From positions 62,001-126,000 of the forward strand of contig CAWFAS010000004.1 in the NCBI GenBank assembly GCA_963813895.1: a stretch of 64,000 nucleotides of DNA. Reading direction: 5' to 3'. Each line of letters starts with the position of its first letter. The stretch's first letter is position 1. The translations under genes and the position numbers were made by a program. This DNA comes from DASZWJ01 sp963813895 (GTDB lineage: Bacteria; Pseudomonadota; Gammaproteobacteria; JAURND01). The notes under the pieces are model-generated. The model saw only the letters and a list, made by a program, of their open reading frames with translations. It ran no database searches and was not told the origin of the DNA. Positions 33,292 through 42,764 of the stretch are shown piece by piece.

Positions 33292-35010
33292 ATGCTCAAT
33301 TTCACCATCAAAAAAGATCCTACCGGCAATACCCAATGGCTGGAAACCTCCCTCAGCGGCAAACCCCTACTGACGACGCCGCAGCTAAACAAAGGCACTG
33401 CTTTTTCTAAAGAAGAACGCCATATTTTCGGTCTGCTAGGAAAACTACCGGACCATATTGAAACGCTACAAGCACAAAGTGAGCGCATTTATTTACAATA
33501 TCAACTTTATGAAACCCCGCTACAAAAAAATATTTATCTCAATAAACTGCATGATACCAATCAAGTTTTATTCTATAAGCTGCTGCAACAACATGCCGCA
33601 GAGATGATTCCCATTATTTACACACCTACCGTAGGGGTAGCTGTAGAAAAATTTAGCCGCGAATTCCAACAAGCGCGTGGGCTGTATATTTCCTATGAAG
33701 ATCGCTTCGTGATCGAAGAAATCCTTGATAACCGCAGCAACCCAGAGATTGATTTAATTGTGGCCAGTGATGGTGGCGGAGTATTGGGCATTGGTGATCA
33801 GGGAATTGGGGCAATGCTTATTCCCGTTGCCAAATTAATGGTTTATACCATTTGTGGGGGCATCAATCCCTTGCATACTCTACCCATCCTACTGGATGCA
33901 GGCACCAATAATGAAACATTATTAAATGACCCTTTTTATTTGGGCTGGCGCCATCCACGGATCTCCGGTCAAGCCTATGATGAGTTTATTGATTTGTTTG
34001 TCCAGGCAGTCAAAAAGAAATTTCCACAAGTGTTTCTGCATTGGGAAGATTTTGGTTGTGACAATGCGCGACGGATTTTACAAAACTATCAATATCAGAT
34101 TTGTTCCTTCAACGATGATATTCAAGGAACCGGCGCTACCACCTTGGCAGCACTGATGGCTGCGGTTACAAGTCTGCATTCTACAATGGAACAACAACGC
34201 ATAGTTATTTTTGGCAGCGGCACCGCTGGCACGGGTATTGCCGATCAACTGTACGATGCGATTATACGTTCTGGGGCCGATCCTACCTATGCCCGTTCTC
34301 GCTTCTGGTTAATTGATAAAAATGGTCTTATTGTTAATAATATGAGTGATCTGACGCCCGCGCAGATACCTTTTGCCAGGCCTTCGGCGGAGGTTACGGG
34401 TTGGAACCGCAATGAGAACTTACAAATTTCATTACTCGAAGTGATTAATCAGATACACCCCACTGTGCTTATCGGTAGTTCCGCACGTGGCGGAGCTTTT
34501 ACGCAACAAATTATCCAGGCCATGGCCAGCCATGTGTCCCAGCCTATTATTTTCCCCTTATCCAATCCCACTGAAAAAGCGGAAGCTACCCCTCCCGACG
34601 TACTGCAATGGACTCACGGTAAAGCTTTAATTGCATCCGGCAGCCCCTTTCCACCTCTATCCTTGAACGGTGAATTGCGCAGTACCGCACAATGTAATAA
34701 TGCCCTAGTTTTCCCGGGGATCGGTCTCGGGATCATTGCAGTCAAAGCTAGTCGTGTAACTGATAATATGCTCTGGGCAGCCTGTGAAGCGCTTAACCGT
34801 TGCGCACCGGTGCATGACGACCCTAAGGCGCCGTTATTGCCCAACATTGACACAGCCCACGAGTCCGCGCGTGAAATTGCCATTGCAGTTGCTACTCAAG
34901 CTGTGGCTGATGGAGTTGCAAATATGCCCATTGATTCGAATATCACTAATAGCGTCGATGCCCAGTATTGGACTCCAGAGTATCTACCCTTTCGCCACAA
35001 TAACGATTGA
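33292..35010 (+). CDS. maeA: NAD-dependent malic enzyme
   Basis: The enzyme converts malate to pyruvate and CO2 with reduction of NAD. The 572-residue protein belongs to the long SfcA/MaeA type (565 in E. coli). It has the catalytic Tyr110 in MIPIIYTPTVGVA, the Lys/metal region DRFVIEEILDNRSNPEIDL then GGGVLGIGDQGIGAM, the metal-binding WEDFGCDNA, FNDDIQGTGATTL, and the Rossmann motif IVIFGSGTAGTGIADQ. Pyruvate made here would feed the PDH complex encoded at 12.3-15.6 kb. Confidence 0.95.
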   Translation: MLNFTIKKDPTGNTQWLETSLSGKPLLTTPQLNKGTAFSKEERHIFGLLGKLPDHIETLQAQSERIYLQYQLYETPLQKNIYLNKLHDTNQVLFYKLLQQHAAEMIPIIYTPTVGVAVEKFSREFQQARGLYISYEDRFVIEEILDNRSNPEIDLIVASDGGGVLGIGDQGIGAMLIPVAKLMVYTICGGINPLHTLPILLDAGTNNETLLNDPFYLGWRHPRISGQAYDEFIDLFVQAVKKKFPQVFLHWEDFGCDNARRILQNYQYQICSFNDDIQGTGATTLAALMAAVTSLHSTMEQQRIVIFGSGTAGTGIADQLYDAIIRSGADPTYARSRFWLIDKNGLIVNNMSDLTPAQIPFARPSAEVTGWNRNENLQISLLEVINQIHPTVLIGSSARGGAFTQQIIQAMASHVSQPIIFPLSNPTEKAEATPPDVLQWTHGKALIASGSPFPPLSLNGELRSTAQCNNALVFPGIGLGIIAVKASRVTDNMLWAACEALNRCAPVHDDPKAPLLPNIDTAHESAREIAIAVATQAVADGVANMPIDSNITNSVDAQYWTPEYLPFRHNND

Positions 35011-35108
35011 CAAATAATATAATAAAAAATTAGGATTATTTTGTTTTTTGCTAACAAATAAATGTACTGCCGTTTTGTATTTATCGTGAAATTAGAGGGG
35101 TGAGAATT

Positions 35109-35429
35109 ATGGGAAGATTTTTGAAAGAATTAGGAAGTCATGCTGCAAGCGCAGCCCGAAGTATAGTTACTGCCGTGAAAGAAAACCCTGGAGTGACTAT
35201 GATGACAACTGGAGCTTTTTTATTATTGGGAGGCGCGGGCAATGAAGTAGGCCAACACCATAACATAAGGGAAACCACCCCCACTGATGCGGTTATAATA
35301 GCTGCTGGCAGTCTACTAATGGTGATGGGGTGCGCGGTGCAATGCTGCACCGGACACTGTGATGATGATGATGAACAGAATGATTATGCCCGATTAGGAG
35401 CACCGGCAATAGCCCCAGGAGATGTATAA
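35109..35429 (+). CDS. small membrane protein of unknown function
   Basis: I do not recognise this 106-residue protein. AGAGGGG lies eight bases before the ATG at 35109, so this start is preferred over the in-frame GTG at 35100. There are two probable membrane segments, TMMTTGAFLLLGGAG (about 30-44) and DAVIIAAGSLLMVMGCAV (about 60-77). A CxxxxC-like cluster (CAVQCCTGHC) and a run of four Asp residues follow. The N-terminus is an amphipathic helix. It lies 98 bp after maeA and ends 20 bp before a clear bidirectional terminator. Confidence 0.65.
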   Translation: MGRFLKELGSHAASAARSIVTAVKENPGVTMMTTGAFLLLGGAGNEVGQHHNIRETTPTDAVIIAAGSLLMVMGCAVQCCTGHCDDDDEQNDYARLGAPAIAPGDV

Positions 35430-35449
35430 AAACGCTAGAAAATTTACAA

Positions 35450-35482
35450 AAATGGATTAGCGATTTTCTCGCTAATCCATTT
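35450..35482. terminator. bidirectional intrinsic terminator between converging genes
   Basis: AAATGGATTAGCGA pairs perfectly with TCGCTAATCCATTT around the loop TTTTC. The A-rich left side and T-rich right side of the 14-bp stem give U-tracts in both directions. It lies between the small membrane protein gene and the methyltransferase-TPR gene, which end 20 and 10 bp away. Unlike most hairpins here it is AT-rich and not a member of a repeat family. Confidence 0.8.
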
Positions 35483-35492
35483 AATCACTTAA

Positions 35493-37085
35493 TTAAAATA
35501 TCGGATTATTCTTAGCATCCTCTTCCTTTTTAATAAACTCAATCCATTCTTTGGTTTCTTTGGAATCTTCATTCAGCTCTAAAGACCGTTTAAATTGCGT
35601 TAGTGCTGCTTTAATATCCCCTGCATTGTATAAACAGATCGCCAAATTATATACCGAATTAAACTGCTCACCATAAAAATGGATCGACTGTTGATAATAA
35701 CCTATAGCATCGCTATAACGACGTAAGGTATGGAACACAATACCAATGTCAAACCACACATCGTAAATTTTAGGCATATAGTAGTAGTTACTAGCCAGCT
35801 CTGGCATGTGATTGGCCAGGTAGATTTTGGTTTCATGCTCAGCATCGGGTAATAGGCTGATAATCTGCTTGCTGATTTTGCCAAAAATATGTGGATCCCA
35901 ATCAGCGAAAGCCATATGCGCAGCCAAAGAATTGATTGGGCAATGTTTAAAGTTTTCTCTAATATTTCTATGCAAGGCGAAATAATCACCTGGACTTAGA
36001 CGTTCTACATGCTCATAAACTGCATTGGCAAACTCAGGAAATTCATTGAGATCAAAACCGCAATAAAATGCAGCTGTATTGACCTCCGCGCGTTGGGTCT
36101 GCAATACCGCCTTACCGCCGGAAAGTTCAAAATATTTAGCAATAGCATGAAAATTGACCATGGTAGAAAAACTGCCATGGAAGGCAATATCCGGCGTGCT
36201 GAGTCCTTCTAGGTCTTGCTGATAAGCATAGGCCTTATCAGTGGATAACAAGAACAGTTTACCATCACTCAATTTCTTTAAATTTGAAATAGCAATCAAC
36301 CCTGCCGTAGGAAACAGAAAATGGCTTCTACGTATGCCAATATCACGATAACTGTTAAGGGTGGCATTAATCGTGGGCTCTTCGTAATAATTAACTTCCA
36401 AATCGTGATCTGCATATTCGATTTTAATCTCTTCCATGCTGACCGGCTTACCATTCATGATATTTGAACGGTCAGTGGATAATGTTACCAATGAAGCCTG
36501 CAGCTCGCCCTCCGTTATAGCAAATGCATCCTGTGAAACCGTGTCAAAAATATAGTTCGCAAAAACAATAAGGGGATTAACCACACTGCTGGGTGTCAAT
36601 TCTATACCGGCATTTTTTAGATTAACCGTAGTATCTTTTTCCATATCAAATAAGGCAAAATCGAGTATTCCACTGTGAATGTATTTTTGCAGCCCCGGAT
36701 GCTTTTCCCAGTATTTTAAATTGCTGCCTGCATAATCGGTCATGACGTAACGCACTTTAATGCCCTCTAAGTGCAAGCGCTCAATGATGCGCATCATGCG
36801 ATTTAAGGTATGGAAACTTAAAATACCGGAGCCGGTACCTAATTCAATAATATAAAAGGGATGTTCTATAGATTCAGGATGCTTTTTAACCCAATCTTGC
36901 ATCATGCGCATGCTCATGGAAGCATAGCAACCTGCTAAAAAAGGATTACTAGTCGCATAAAAAGGGACATCATTAACCCACGCATCCACTCCCTCTTGAT
37001 CGAAATAACGCCGTTGCATTTCCCAGAGATAAGACTCTGAAAATTTCTTATTTTTTTCAATTACCACCAGGTTTGACTTAGTCAT
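35493..37085 (-). CDS. SAM-dependent methyltransferase-like protein with C-terminal TPR repeats
   Basis: This 530-residue protein combines a class I methyltransferase-like domain with tetratricopeptide repeats. Motif I is IIELGTGSGIL (79-89), preceded by YFDQEGVDAWVNDVPFYATSNPFLAGCYA, shown here only by its ends YFDQEG and FLAGCYA. VMTDYAGSN and PLIVFANYIFDTVSQDAF follow; the last resembles the ANExxDxxP region of MidA/NDUFAF7-type methyltransferases, an inference. Two TPRs occupy about 441-508 (DVWFDIGIVFHTLRRY and SVYNLAICLYNAGD). It has no signal peptide and no membrane span. No operon partner; its substrate, presumably a protein bound through the TPRs, is unknown. Confidence 0.72.
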   Translation of the reverse strand: MTKSNLVVIEKNKKFSESYLWEMQRRYFDQEGVDAWVNDVPFYATSNPFLAGCYASMSMRMMQDWVKKHPESIEHPFYIIELGTGSGILSFHTLNRMMRIIERLHLEGIKVRYVMTDYAGSNLKYWEKHPGLQKYIHSGILDFALFDMEKDTTVNLKNAGIELTPSSVVNPLIVFANYIFDTVSQDAFAITEGELQASLVTLSTDRSNIMNGKPVSMEEIKIEYADHDLEVNYYEEPTINATLNSYRDIGIRRSHFLFPTAGLIAISNLKKLSDGKLFLLSTDKAYAYQQDLEGLSTPDIAFHGSFSTMVNFHAIAKYFELSGGKAVLQTQRAEVNTAAFYCGFDLNEFPEFANAVYEHVERLSPGDYFALHRNIRENFKHCPINSLAAHMAFADWDPHIFGKISKQIISLLPDAEHETKIYLANHMPELASNYYYMPKIYDVWFDIGIVFHTLRRYSDAIGYYQQSIHFYGEQFNSVYNLAICLYNAGDIKAALTQFKRSLELNEDSKETKEWIEFIKKEEDAKNNPIF

Positions 37086-37306
37086 ATTTTAAAACACCTT
37101 ATAATTCAATAAATTATGATTTTTTACTCCCTTGGCAAATGCAGCTTCGCTGGCAGTAAAAGGAAAAATAGGGTACTAGCTCATTTTTGTTCTTCCCCTT
37201 ATTTAAACATAGCACTTAAACCTGAAGAAAATCTTAAGAGATCAAAAAAAACTTAGCGCCCTAAAAAAGTTAATTCAAATTAAACAAAGGGTTATGATAA
37301 AAGAAT

Positions 37307-37879
37307 TCAATCGTGTTGAAAGTGCTTGCGGCAGGTAGCGTTATATCGTTCATTACCCCCTATTTCAACCTGATTGCCGGTTTTGACTATATTTCCCTGA
37401 TCATCTATACGTTGGTTCATCGTGGCTTTACGACCACAAAAACAAATGGTTTTAATCTCAATTAATAAATCCGCCCAGGCCAAAAGATAAAGACTACCTG
37501 CAAAAGGTTCTCCCCGAAAGTCGGTACGAATTCCATAAGCTAACACCGGCAAATTAAGCTCATCGGTAATTTGACATAATTGTTTTACTTGCTCTTTAGT
37601 CAAAAACTGCGCCTCATCAATCAGCACGCAACGAATGTCATTATTTAGCTGCAAAGCCTGATTTGTATGAGCATACAAATTATCCTGGACGTTAAAGACT
37701 GTTGCATCAGCGCATAAACCAATGCGGGATGTCACTTTACCTGAAGCAAAGCGAGTATCCAATGCCGGCACAAATATCAGGGTTTCCATCCCTCGCTCTC
37801 GATAATTGTAGCTGGATTGTAGCAACATAGTGCTTTTACCGGCATTCATCGCTGAATAATAAAAATGCAATTTAGCCAT
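37307..37879 (-). CDS. tdk: thymidine kinase
   Basis: Tdk phosphorylates thymidine in the salvage pathway. The ATG at 37879 is chosen because GGGAG lies five bases upstream and the product then begins MAKLHFYYSAMNAGKST, as in E. coli (MAQLYFYYSAMNAGKST). The upstream in-frame TTG is not supported. The 190-residue protein has the P-loop at about 8-16, the DEAQFLT Walker B region, YGIRTDFRGEPF, the zinc-ligand part CFCGRKATM and the substrate lasso GGNERYNATCRKH. It is slightly shorter than the enteric enzyme at the C-terminus. Confidence 0.95.
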   Translation of the reverse strand: MAKLHFYYSAMNAGKSTMLLQSSYNYRERGMETLIFVPALDTRFASGKVTSRIGLCADATVFNVQDNLYAHTNQALQLNNDIRCVLIDEAQFLTKEQVKQLCQITDELNLPVLAYGIRTDFRGEPFAGSLYLLAWADLLIEIKTICFCGRKATMNQRIDDQGNIVKTGNQVEIGGNERYNATCRKHFQHD

Positions 37880-37927
37880 CGGGGCTCCCACTGTAAGTTT
37901 CAAACGTGCCTCCCATTGTGGGAAGCG

Positions 37928-39475
37928 CTATGAACTCTCCTTGACATTAATTTTATCCATTTGAGCGAGAAAAGCATCTTTTTCCGGCAATCTCGTAGCT
38001 ACCCAAAAGCCAATCACAGCCAGTGATGCAACCACATACATCACAACACTAAATGCTAAGGTATAGGAATGAACCGCTGCCTGATGTGCCGAGATACCCC
38101 CTGCAGCCGAAAGGTTCTTAGTCCCGGCCAACACCGCATCAAAATGAACAATACTCAAGTCGCCCATTTTAAGTTTATTTATCGCCAACCACTCGGCAAA
38201 CTGATAGTGACTTAACCCGGCAATTAAGGTACCAATCACTGCCAGGCCAATGGAGCCAGCCATCTGCCGAATGCCATTGGCAATTGCAGAAGCAACGCCA
38301 CTTTTAGCGTGCGGAGCTGAAGAAATAATAGTGGTAATGCAGGTGAGCGTAATAAAAGGTATACCTATTCCGAACAGAATCAACCCAGGCAACAACCACC
38401 ATATACTATAATGCCCAGCAAAAACACCTATCCATAAACTGCTTATTATAACTAAGGAAATTCCCAGACAAACCGGCAGTCGTGGGCCGAAACGATCTAA
38501 AAAAGAGCCGGCTACATAAGAGAATAACAATACTGGAACCTGCGCTGATAACATCATAAGGCCTGTTTGCCCAGCTGATAATCCTAATGCCTGTTGAAAA
38601 AATATTGACCAGAAAATAATACAAACAAATATCCCCTGCATCAGGCTCAAAATAAAAACCGTTCGGGAAAACGTACTATTTTTAAATAAATTCAGTTCCA
38701 AAAATGGGTACGCCTGACGCCGTTCTACGCAAAAGAAAATAACGCCCGCCAACAGACTCAGCACAAAACAGCATAAAATTGGATATGAAGTCCACCCTTC
38801 CTTGCCACCTTGCATCAAACCATATACCAGCGCGACTATAGCAATAGCGGACCAAATAAACCCCCACCAGTCAAAAGTTTCTTTAACAGCTGAGGACGAG
38901 GGTACATCCTTAGGTACCACAAATACGGTAATCAAAATCCCTATCAAGGCTAAGGGAAAATTAATCCAAAAAATCCAACGCCAACTCAGGTATTCTACTA
39001 ACAACCCTCCCAATGATGGCCCAAGTACCAGAAATACAGAAGCACCCGATACATAAAGGCCAGCCATTTTGCCAAATTCATTGCTGGGAACAGTGGTGCG
39101 AAACAAAGGAGTCCCCGCAGGAAGCATAAAAGCCGCACCCACTCCTTGAAATATACGTCCAACTATAAGCAAAGTAAGCGATGGCGCCATAGCACAAGTG
39201 ACCGAGGAGAGAATAAATAGCACCATGCCACCTAAAAAAGCTCGACGATGGCCAATGCGATCACCCAGCTTGCCACCGAGAATAACCAGAACTGCCAGAC
39301 TTAATAAATAAGCATTGACCACCCACTGTAATCCATCCTGAGAGGTATGTAATTCACGCTGGATACTAGGTAACGCCACTGGCAAAGCGGACTGATCTGC
39401 AAACACCATAGCTAAGGAAATAGTAGTTGCAGCAAATACCCACCATTTAGGATTACGCGGCGTATTAGAAGACAT
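37928..39475 (-). CDS. MFS drug exporter, DHA2 (14-TM, EmrB/QacA) family
   Basis: The 515-residue inner-membrane protein has about fourteen hydrophobic spans and typical DHA2 motifs: QWVVNAYLLSLAVLVILGGKL cut as WVVNAYLLSLAVL, motif A as GGKLGDRIGHRRAFLGG, and motif C-like GPSLGGLLVEYLSWRWIFW near span 5. These proteins export drugs or metabolites in exchange for protons; the substrate is unknown. No EmrA-like adaptor is adjacent, so it may work alone. It lies 48 bp upstream of tdk on the same strand. Confidence 0.9.
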   Translation of the reverse strand: MSSNTPRNPKWWVFAATTISLAMVFADQSALPVALPSIQRELHTSQDGLQWVVNAYLLSLAVLVILGGKLGDRIGHRRAFLGGMVLFILSSVTCAMAPSLTLLIVGRIFQGVGAAFMLPAGTPLFRTTVPSNEFGKMAGLYVSGASVFLVLGPSLGGLLVEYLSWRWIFWINFPLALIGILITVFVVPKDVPSSSAVKETFDWWGFIWSAIAIVALVYGLMQGGKEGWTSYPILCCFVLSLLAGVIFFCVERRQAYPFLELNLFKNSTFSRTVFILSLMQGIFVCIIFWSIFFQQALGLSAGQTGLMMLSAQVPVLLFSYVAGSFLDRFGPRLPVCLGISLVIISSLWIGVFAGHYSIWWLLPGLILFGIGIPFITLTCITTIISSAPHAKSGVASAIANGIRQMAGSIGLAVIGTLIAGLSHYQFAEWLAINKLKMGDLSIVHFDAVLAGTKNLSAAGGISAHQAAVHSYTLAFSVVMYVVASLAVIGFWVATRLPEKDAFLAQMDKINVKESS

Positions 39476-39528
39476 AAAGATTCTCTGGAAATTCCCAGAT
39501 TATAGCGAGAGGAAGGGGGGGAAACAAT

Positions 39529-39570
39529 CTTAGCTGTCATCCTTCACTGGCGTTCAGGATGACAGCTAAG
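39529..39570. repeat. short family C palindrome between argB and the MFS gene
   Basis: CTTAGCTGTCATCC pairs exactly with GGATGACAGCTAAG around a 14-base loop. A third partial GGATGACAG follows at 39571. The GCTGTCATCC tip is shared with 15627, 21346 and 22063. It lies between the argB stop (39591) and the MFS start (39475). Confidence 0.8.
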
Positions 39571-39590
39571 GATGACAGGCAAGGCAAGCA

Positions 39591-40469
39591 TTATCTAGTA
39601 ATCACCGTACCCATCCCCTCATGAGTAAATATCTCCAACAACAACCCATGCGGGATTTTCCCATCCAAAATATGCACACGTGATACACCTTCTCGAAGCG
39701 CCCGCACACAGGCGGCCAGCTTGGGTATCATTCCTGTTTTAAAACGTTCTACTTTTAACCCGGCATTTATAGAATCTATATCAATCGATTCAATACGCGA
39801 GTTTGGATCCTCAATGTCCGCATAAAGCCCATTAACATCACTCATAAATATTAATTTCTCAGCAGCTAACGCAATGGCGATTGCGCTGGCAGCTGCGTCA
39901 GCATTAATATTATACGCTTGACCCTGATCATCTATGCCAATTGGCGCAATGACTGGTACAAATCCTGAAGTTAATAAAGTAGTGATTAGCGTAGCATCCA
40001 CAGACACTATTTCACCTACTAAACCCAAATCTATCCCTGAATCGGTATGATCTCTCGGTTGGGTAAATTTTTTAGCGCGCAACAATCCACCATCCTGTCC
40101 CGCAATACCCACGGCTTTTATCCCCTGCTGATTTAAGGCACTCACCAAAGAAAAATTTATTTTTCCCAACAGCGCCATGCGAACTACCTCAATGGTTTGC
40201 TCATCTGTGACGCGTTGCCCTTGAAAAAACTTCACTGGAATATCCAATCTCTCACAGAGTTCAGATATTTCAGGACCACCCCCATGCACAATCACGGGTC
40301 GCATTCCGCAAAAATGCAATAATGCAATGTCCTGCATCACTTGATTAATTTGCGTTAAATCCGTCATTGCTGCGCCACCGTATTTAATGACAATGGTCTT
40401 ACCATAAAAACAACGGATATACGGCAGTGCTTCGACTAAATGATCTGCTTTTGCGATAACTGATTGCAT
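39591..40469 (-). CDS. argB: acetylglutamate kinase ArgB
   Basis: ArgB phosphorylates N-acetylglutamate, the second step of arginine synthesis. The ATG at 40469 is chosen because AGGAG lies eight bases upstream, it leaves a 4-bp gap after argJ, and the 292-residue product begins MQSVIAKADHLVEALPY as in relatives. An in-frame ATG at 40493 lies within the argJ end. Motifs seen are VIKYGGAAM, VIVHGGGPEIS and the ATP-site INADAAASAIA. The long N-terminal helix before the kinase core suggests the hexameric, arginine-inhibited form. Confidence 0.96.
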   Translation of the reverse strand: MQSVIAKADHLVEALPYIRCFYGKTIVIKYGGAAMTDLTQINQVMQDIALLHFCGMRPVIVHGGGPEISELCERLDIPVKFFQGQRVTDEQTIEVVRMALLGKINFSLVSALNQQGIKAVGIAGQDGGLLRAKKFTQPRDHTDSGIDLGLVGEIVSVDATLITTLLTSGFVPVIAPIGIDDQGQAYNINADAAASAIAIALAAEKLIFMSDVNGLYADIEDPNSRIESIDIDSINAGLKVERFKTGMIPKLAACVRALREGVSRVHILDGKIPHGLLLEIFTHEGMGTVITR

Positions 40470-40473
40470 CACT

Positions 40474-41676
40474 TTAACTCCTATAGGAGGCATTGATTTT
40501 TACATAGTCATAAGTCAGATCACAGCCCCAGGCAGTAGCCTGCCCTGCCCCAACCCCCAGGTCAGCACTTAACTGTACCGTTTTTTGCTGCAGATAAGAA
40601 CGCGCCACAGACTCATCGAAGGCTAAGGCTTGTGCTTGTTTAAATAAAATTACATCACCAATAGCTATTTCGAGTGTATCTGGATTGAGCTGGACAGCTG
40701 CAGCTCCTAATGCAGCAGCAATTCTCCCCCAATTCGCATCTTCGCCAAAAACAGCACTTTTAACTAAAGAAGAACGGCATACTGCGCGCGCAGCGATGCG
40801 CGCCTCTTCAATTGTTGCAGCACCTGACACAGTCATTTCAATTAATTTTGTTGCGCCCTCCCCATCCTGAGCAATTTGTTTAGCCAGAGTCTTACATACA
40901 AATGTCAATGCCTGTAAAAATACTTCTCCGTCTTTACTATCCAAACTCAAAATCTCTTTATTTTCTGCCATGCCATTGGCGAGCACTAAAGCCATATCAT
41001 TAGTCGAACTATCCCCGTCTACACTGATCATGTGAAACGAATCTTCATTGGTGCGGATTAATGCCTGCTGTAATACAGCTTGATTGATGGCGGCATCCGT
41101 CGTAATAAATGCGAGCATAGTCGCCATCATGGGATGAATCATACCTGAGCCTTTGGCAATACCTCCAATACGCACAGGCTTGCCATCTAAAATAAACTCA
41201 ACCGCTACTGATTTTATGAAAGTATCTGTAGTTAAGATCGCTTGTGCGGCTGGTTCTGCGTCTATGCATAGTTGTTGAACTGCCTGTGGTATCCCCGCTG
41301 AAATTTTATTCATAGGTAATGGCACACCGATTACCCCAGTACTTGCAACAGCCACATTTTTCACATCTAAATTTAAAGCGGCCGCTGTTATTTCAGCCAT
41401 AGTCCACGCATCTTGGGTTCCTTGCACACCAGTACAGGCATTAGCATTGCCACTATTAATTACAACCGCTTGTACATTATTGTTAATATGTTTTTGCGTT
41501 ACCACAACCGGTGCCGCCACAATTTGGTTAGTGGTAAAAACACCAGCAGCTACGGTTGGGGTTTGACTATAAATTATAGCTATATCTTTTTTTTGCTGGT
41601 TGCGCTTTATTCCAGCATACACGCCCGATGCCATAAAACCTTGCGCTGCACAAATGCTACCGGTAATAATTTTCAT
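40474..41676 (-). CDS. argJ: glutamate N-acetyltransferase / amino-acid acetyltransferase ArgJ
   Basis: ArgJ moves the acetyl group from N-acetylornithine to glutamate and in bifunctional forms also uses acetyl-CoA. It matures by self-cleavage at a conserved Thr, here Thr186 in GSGMIHPMMATMLAF. The 400 residues match the family. It also has NSGNANACTG, SVDGDSSTND and GRIAAALGAA. Having ArgJ removes the need for ArgE and makes acetyl recycling possible. GGAG lies seven bases upstream of its ATG; argC precedes by 18 bp and argB follows by 4 bp. Confidence 0.97.
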   Translation of the reverse strand: MKIITGSICAAQGFMASGVYAGIKRNQQKKDIAIIYSQTPTVAAGVFTTNQIVAAPVVVTQKHINNNVQAVVINSGNANACTGVQGTQDAWTMAEITAAALNLDVKNVAVASTGVIGVPLPMNKISAGIPQAVQQLCIDAEPAAQAILTTDTFIKSVAVEFILDGKPVRIGGIAKGSGMIHPMMATMLAFITTDAAINQAVLQQALIRTNEDSFHMISVDGDSSTNDMALVLANGMAENKEILSLDSKDGEVFLQALTFVCKTLAKQIAQDGEGATKLIEMTVSGAATIEEARIAARAVCRSSLVKSAVFGEDANWGRIAAALGAAAVQLNPDTLEIAIGDVILFKQAQALAFDESVARSYLQQKTVQLSADLGVGAGQATAWGCDLTYDYVKINASYRS

Positions 41677-41694
41677 GTTACAACTCCATCATTC

Positions 41695-42741
41695 TTAAGG
41701 ATATCTCACCTGTAAATTATTCAAACCCATTGTCTCGGGATAGCCGCACATCAAATTCATATTCTGTATTGCCTGTCCTGCTGCGCCCTTTATTAAATTA
41801 TCAATTGCCCCTAACACAACCAGTCGTTGGGTACGCATATCGACATGAATGGCAAGATCACAGAAATTACTGCCAACCACATTTTTACTTTGCGGTAACA
41901 CATTATCTGATAGAACACGTATAAAAGGCTCATGCTGATAGTGGTGATGGTAAATCTCACGCACAAATTGTTCTGACAAAGGCGTCAACAATTTAAAATA
42001 AGCAGTCACAAATAATCCACGTACCATAGGAACCAGATGCGGAGTAAATTGCACACGCAGCCTGCGTCCGGCAATCTCTCCCAAAGTTTGTTCTATTTCC
42101 GGTGTGTGTCGATGGCTGCCCGCTACCTGATAAGCTTTAAAATTCTCTCCCACTTCACAAAAGTGGTTGCCTAATACAACTGCGCGTCCGGCTCCTGAAA
42201 CCCCAGACTTACCATCAAAAATAAAATCATCCATAGCAATTATACCTGCTGCCAACGCAGGAATAGTGGCTAAAACCGCACAAGTAGCATAACAACCTGG
42301 GTTTGCTATTAACTTTGCTTGGGTAATCGCCGTGCGCCTACCTGTTTCAGGTAGCCCATAAACCGCTTGCTGCAATAAGCCAAGTGGTGCTGGCTGTTGT
42401 TGATACCAGTGTTGATAATCTTTGCTGTTTCGTAAGCGAAAATCTGCTCCTAGATCAATAACTTTTCGACCCGCAGCCAATAATTGTTGTGCGATCTGGG
42501 CAGCATGCCCATGCGGCAAAGCAATAAAAACCAGATCGCATGAGTCTGCAATATGCTCTAGATTCAGCCTCTCACAGTTCAGATCGACAGTATTTTTTAA
42601 ATGGGGATAAACCTCACACACAGCCTGGCCGGCAAAAGATTCAGTGGTCGCATAATTGACTTCAACTTGGGGATGGTTCTTTAACAAACGTAACAATTCA
42701 ATACCGGTATAACCGGTCACTCCCACAATGCCAACTTTCAT
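41695..42741 (-). CDS. argC: N-acetyl-gamma-glutamyl-phosphate reductase ArgC
   Basis: ArgC reduces N-acetylglutamyl phosphate to the semialdehyde with NADPH, the third step of the pathway. The 348-residue type 1 enzyme has the N-terminal nucleotide-binding VGIVGVTGYTGIELLRLL, the catalytic cysteine in IANPGCYATC and the His region FTPHLVPMVRGL. It is the first gene of argCJB. The tandem ArgR operator lies 24-64 bp upstream, in the gap shared with divergent argF. Confidence 0.97.
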   Translation of the reverse strand: MKVGIVGVTGYTGIELLRLLKNHPQVEVNYATTESFAGQAVCEVYPHLKNTVDLNCERLNLEHIADSCDLVFIALPHGHAAQIAQQLLAAGRKVIDLGADFRLRNSKDYQHWYQQQPAPLGLLQQAVYGLPETGRRTAITQAKLIANPGCYATCAVLATIPALAAGIIAMDDFIFDGKSGVSGAGRAVVLGNHFCEVGENFKAYQVAGSHRHTPEIEQTLGEIAGRRLRVQFTPHLVPMVRGLFVTAYFKLLTPLSEQFVREIYHHHYQHEPFIRVLSDNVLPQSKNVVGSNFCDLAIHVDMRTQRLVVLGAIDNLIKGAAGQAIQNMNLMCGYPETMGLNNLQVRYP

Positions 42742-42764
42742 TATTTTCCTCTTGCAATTTAATC

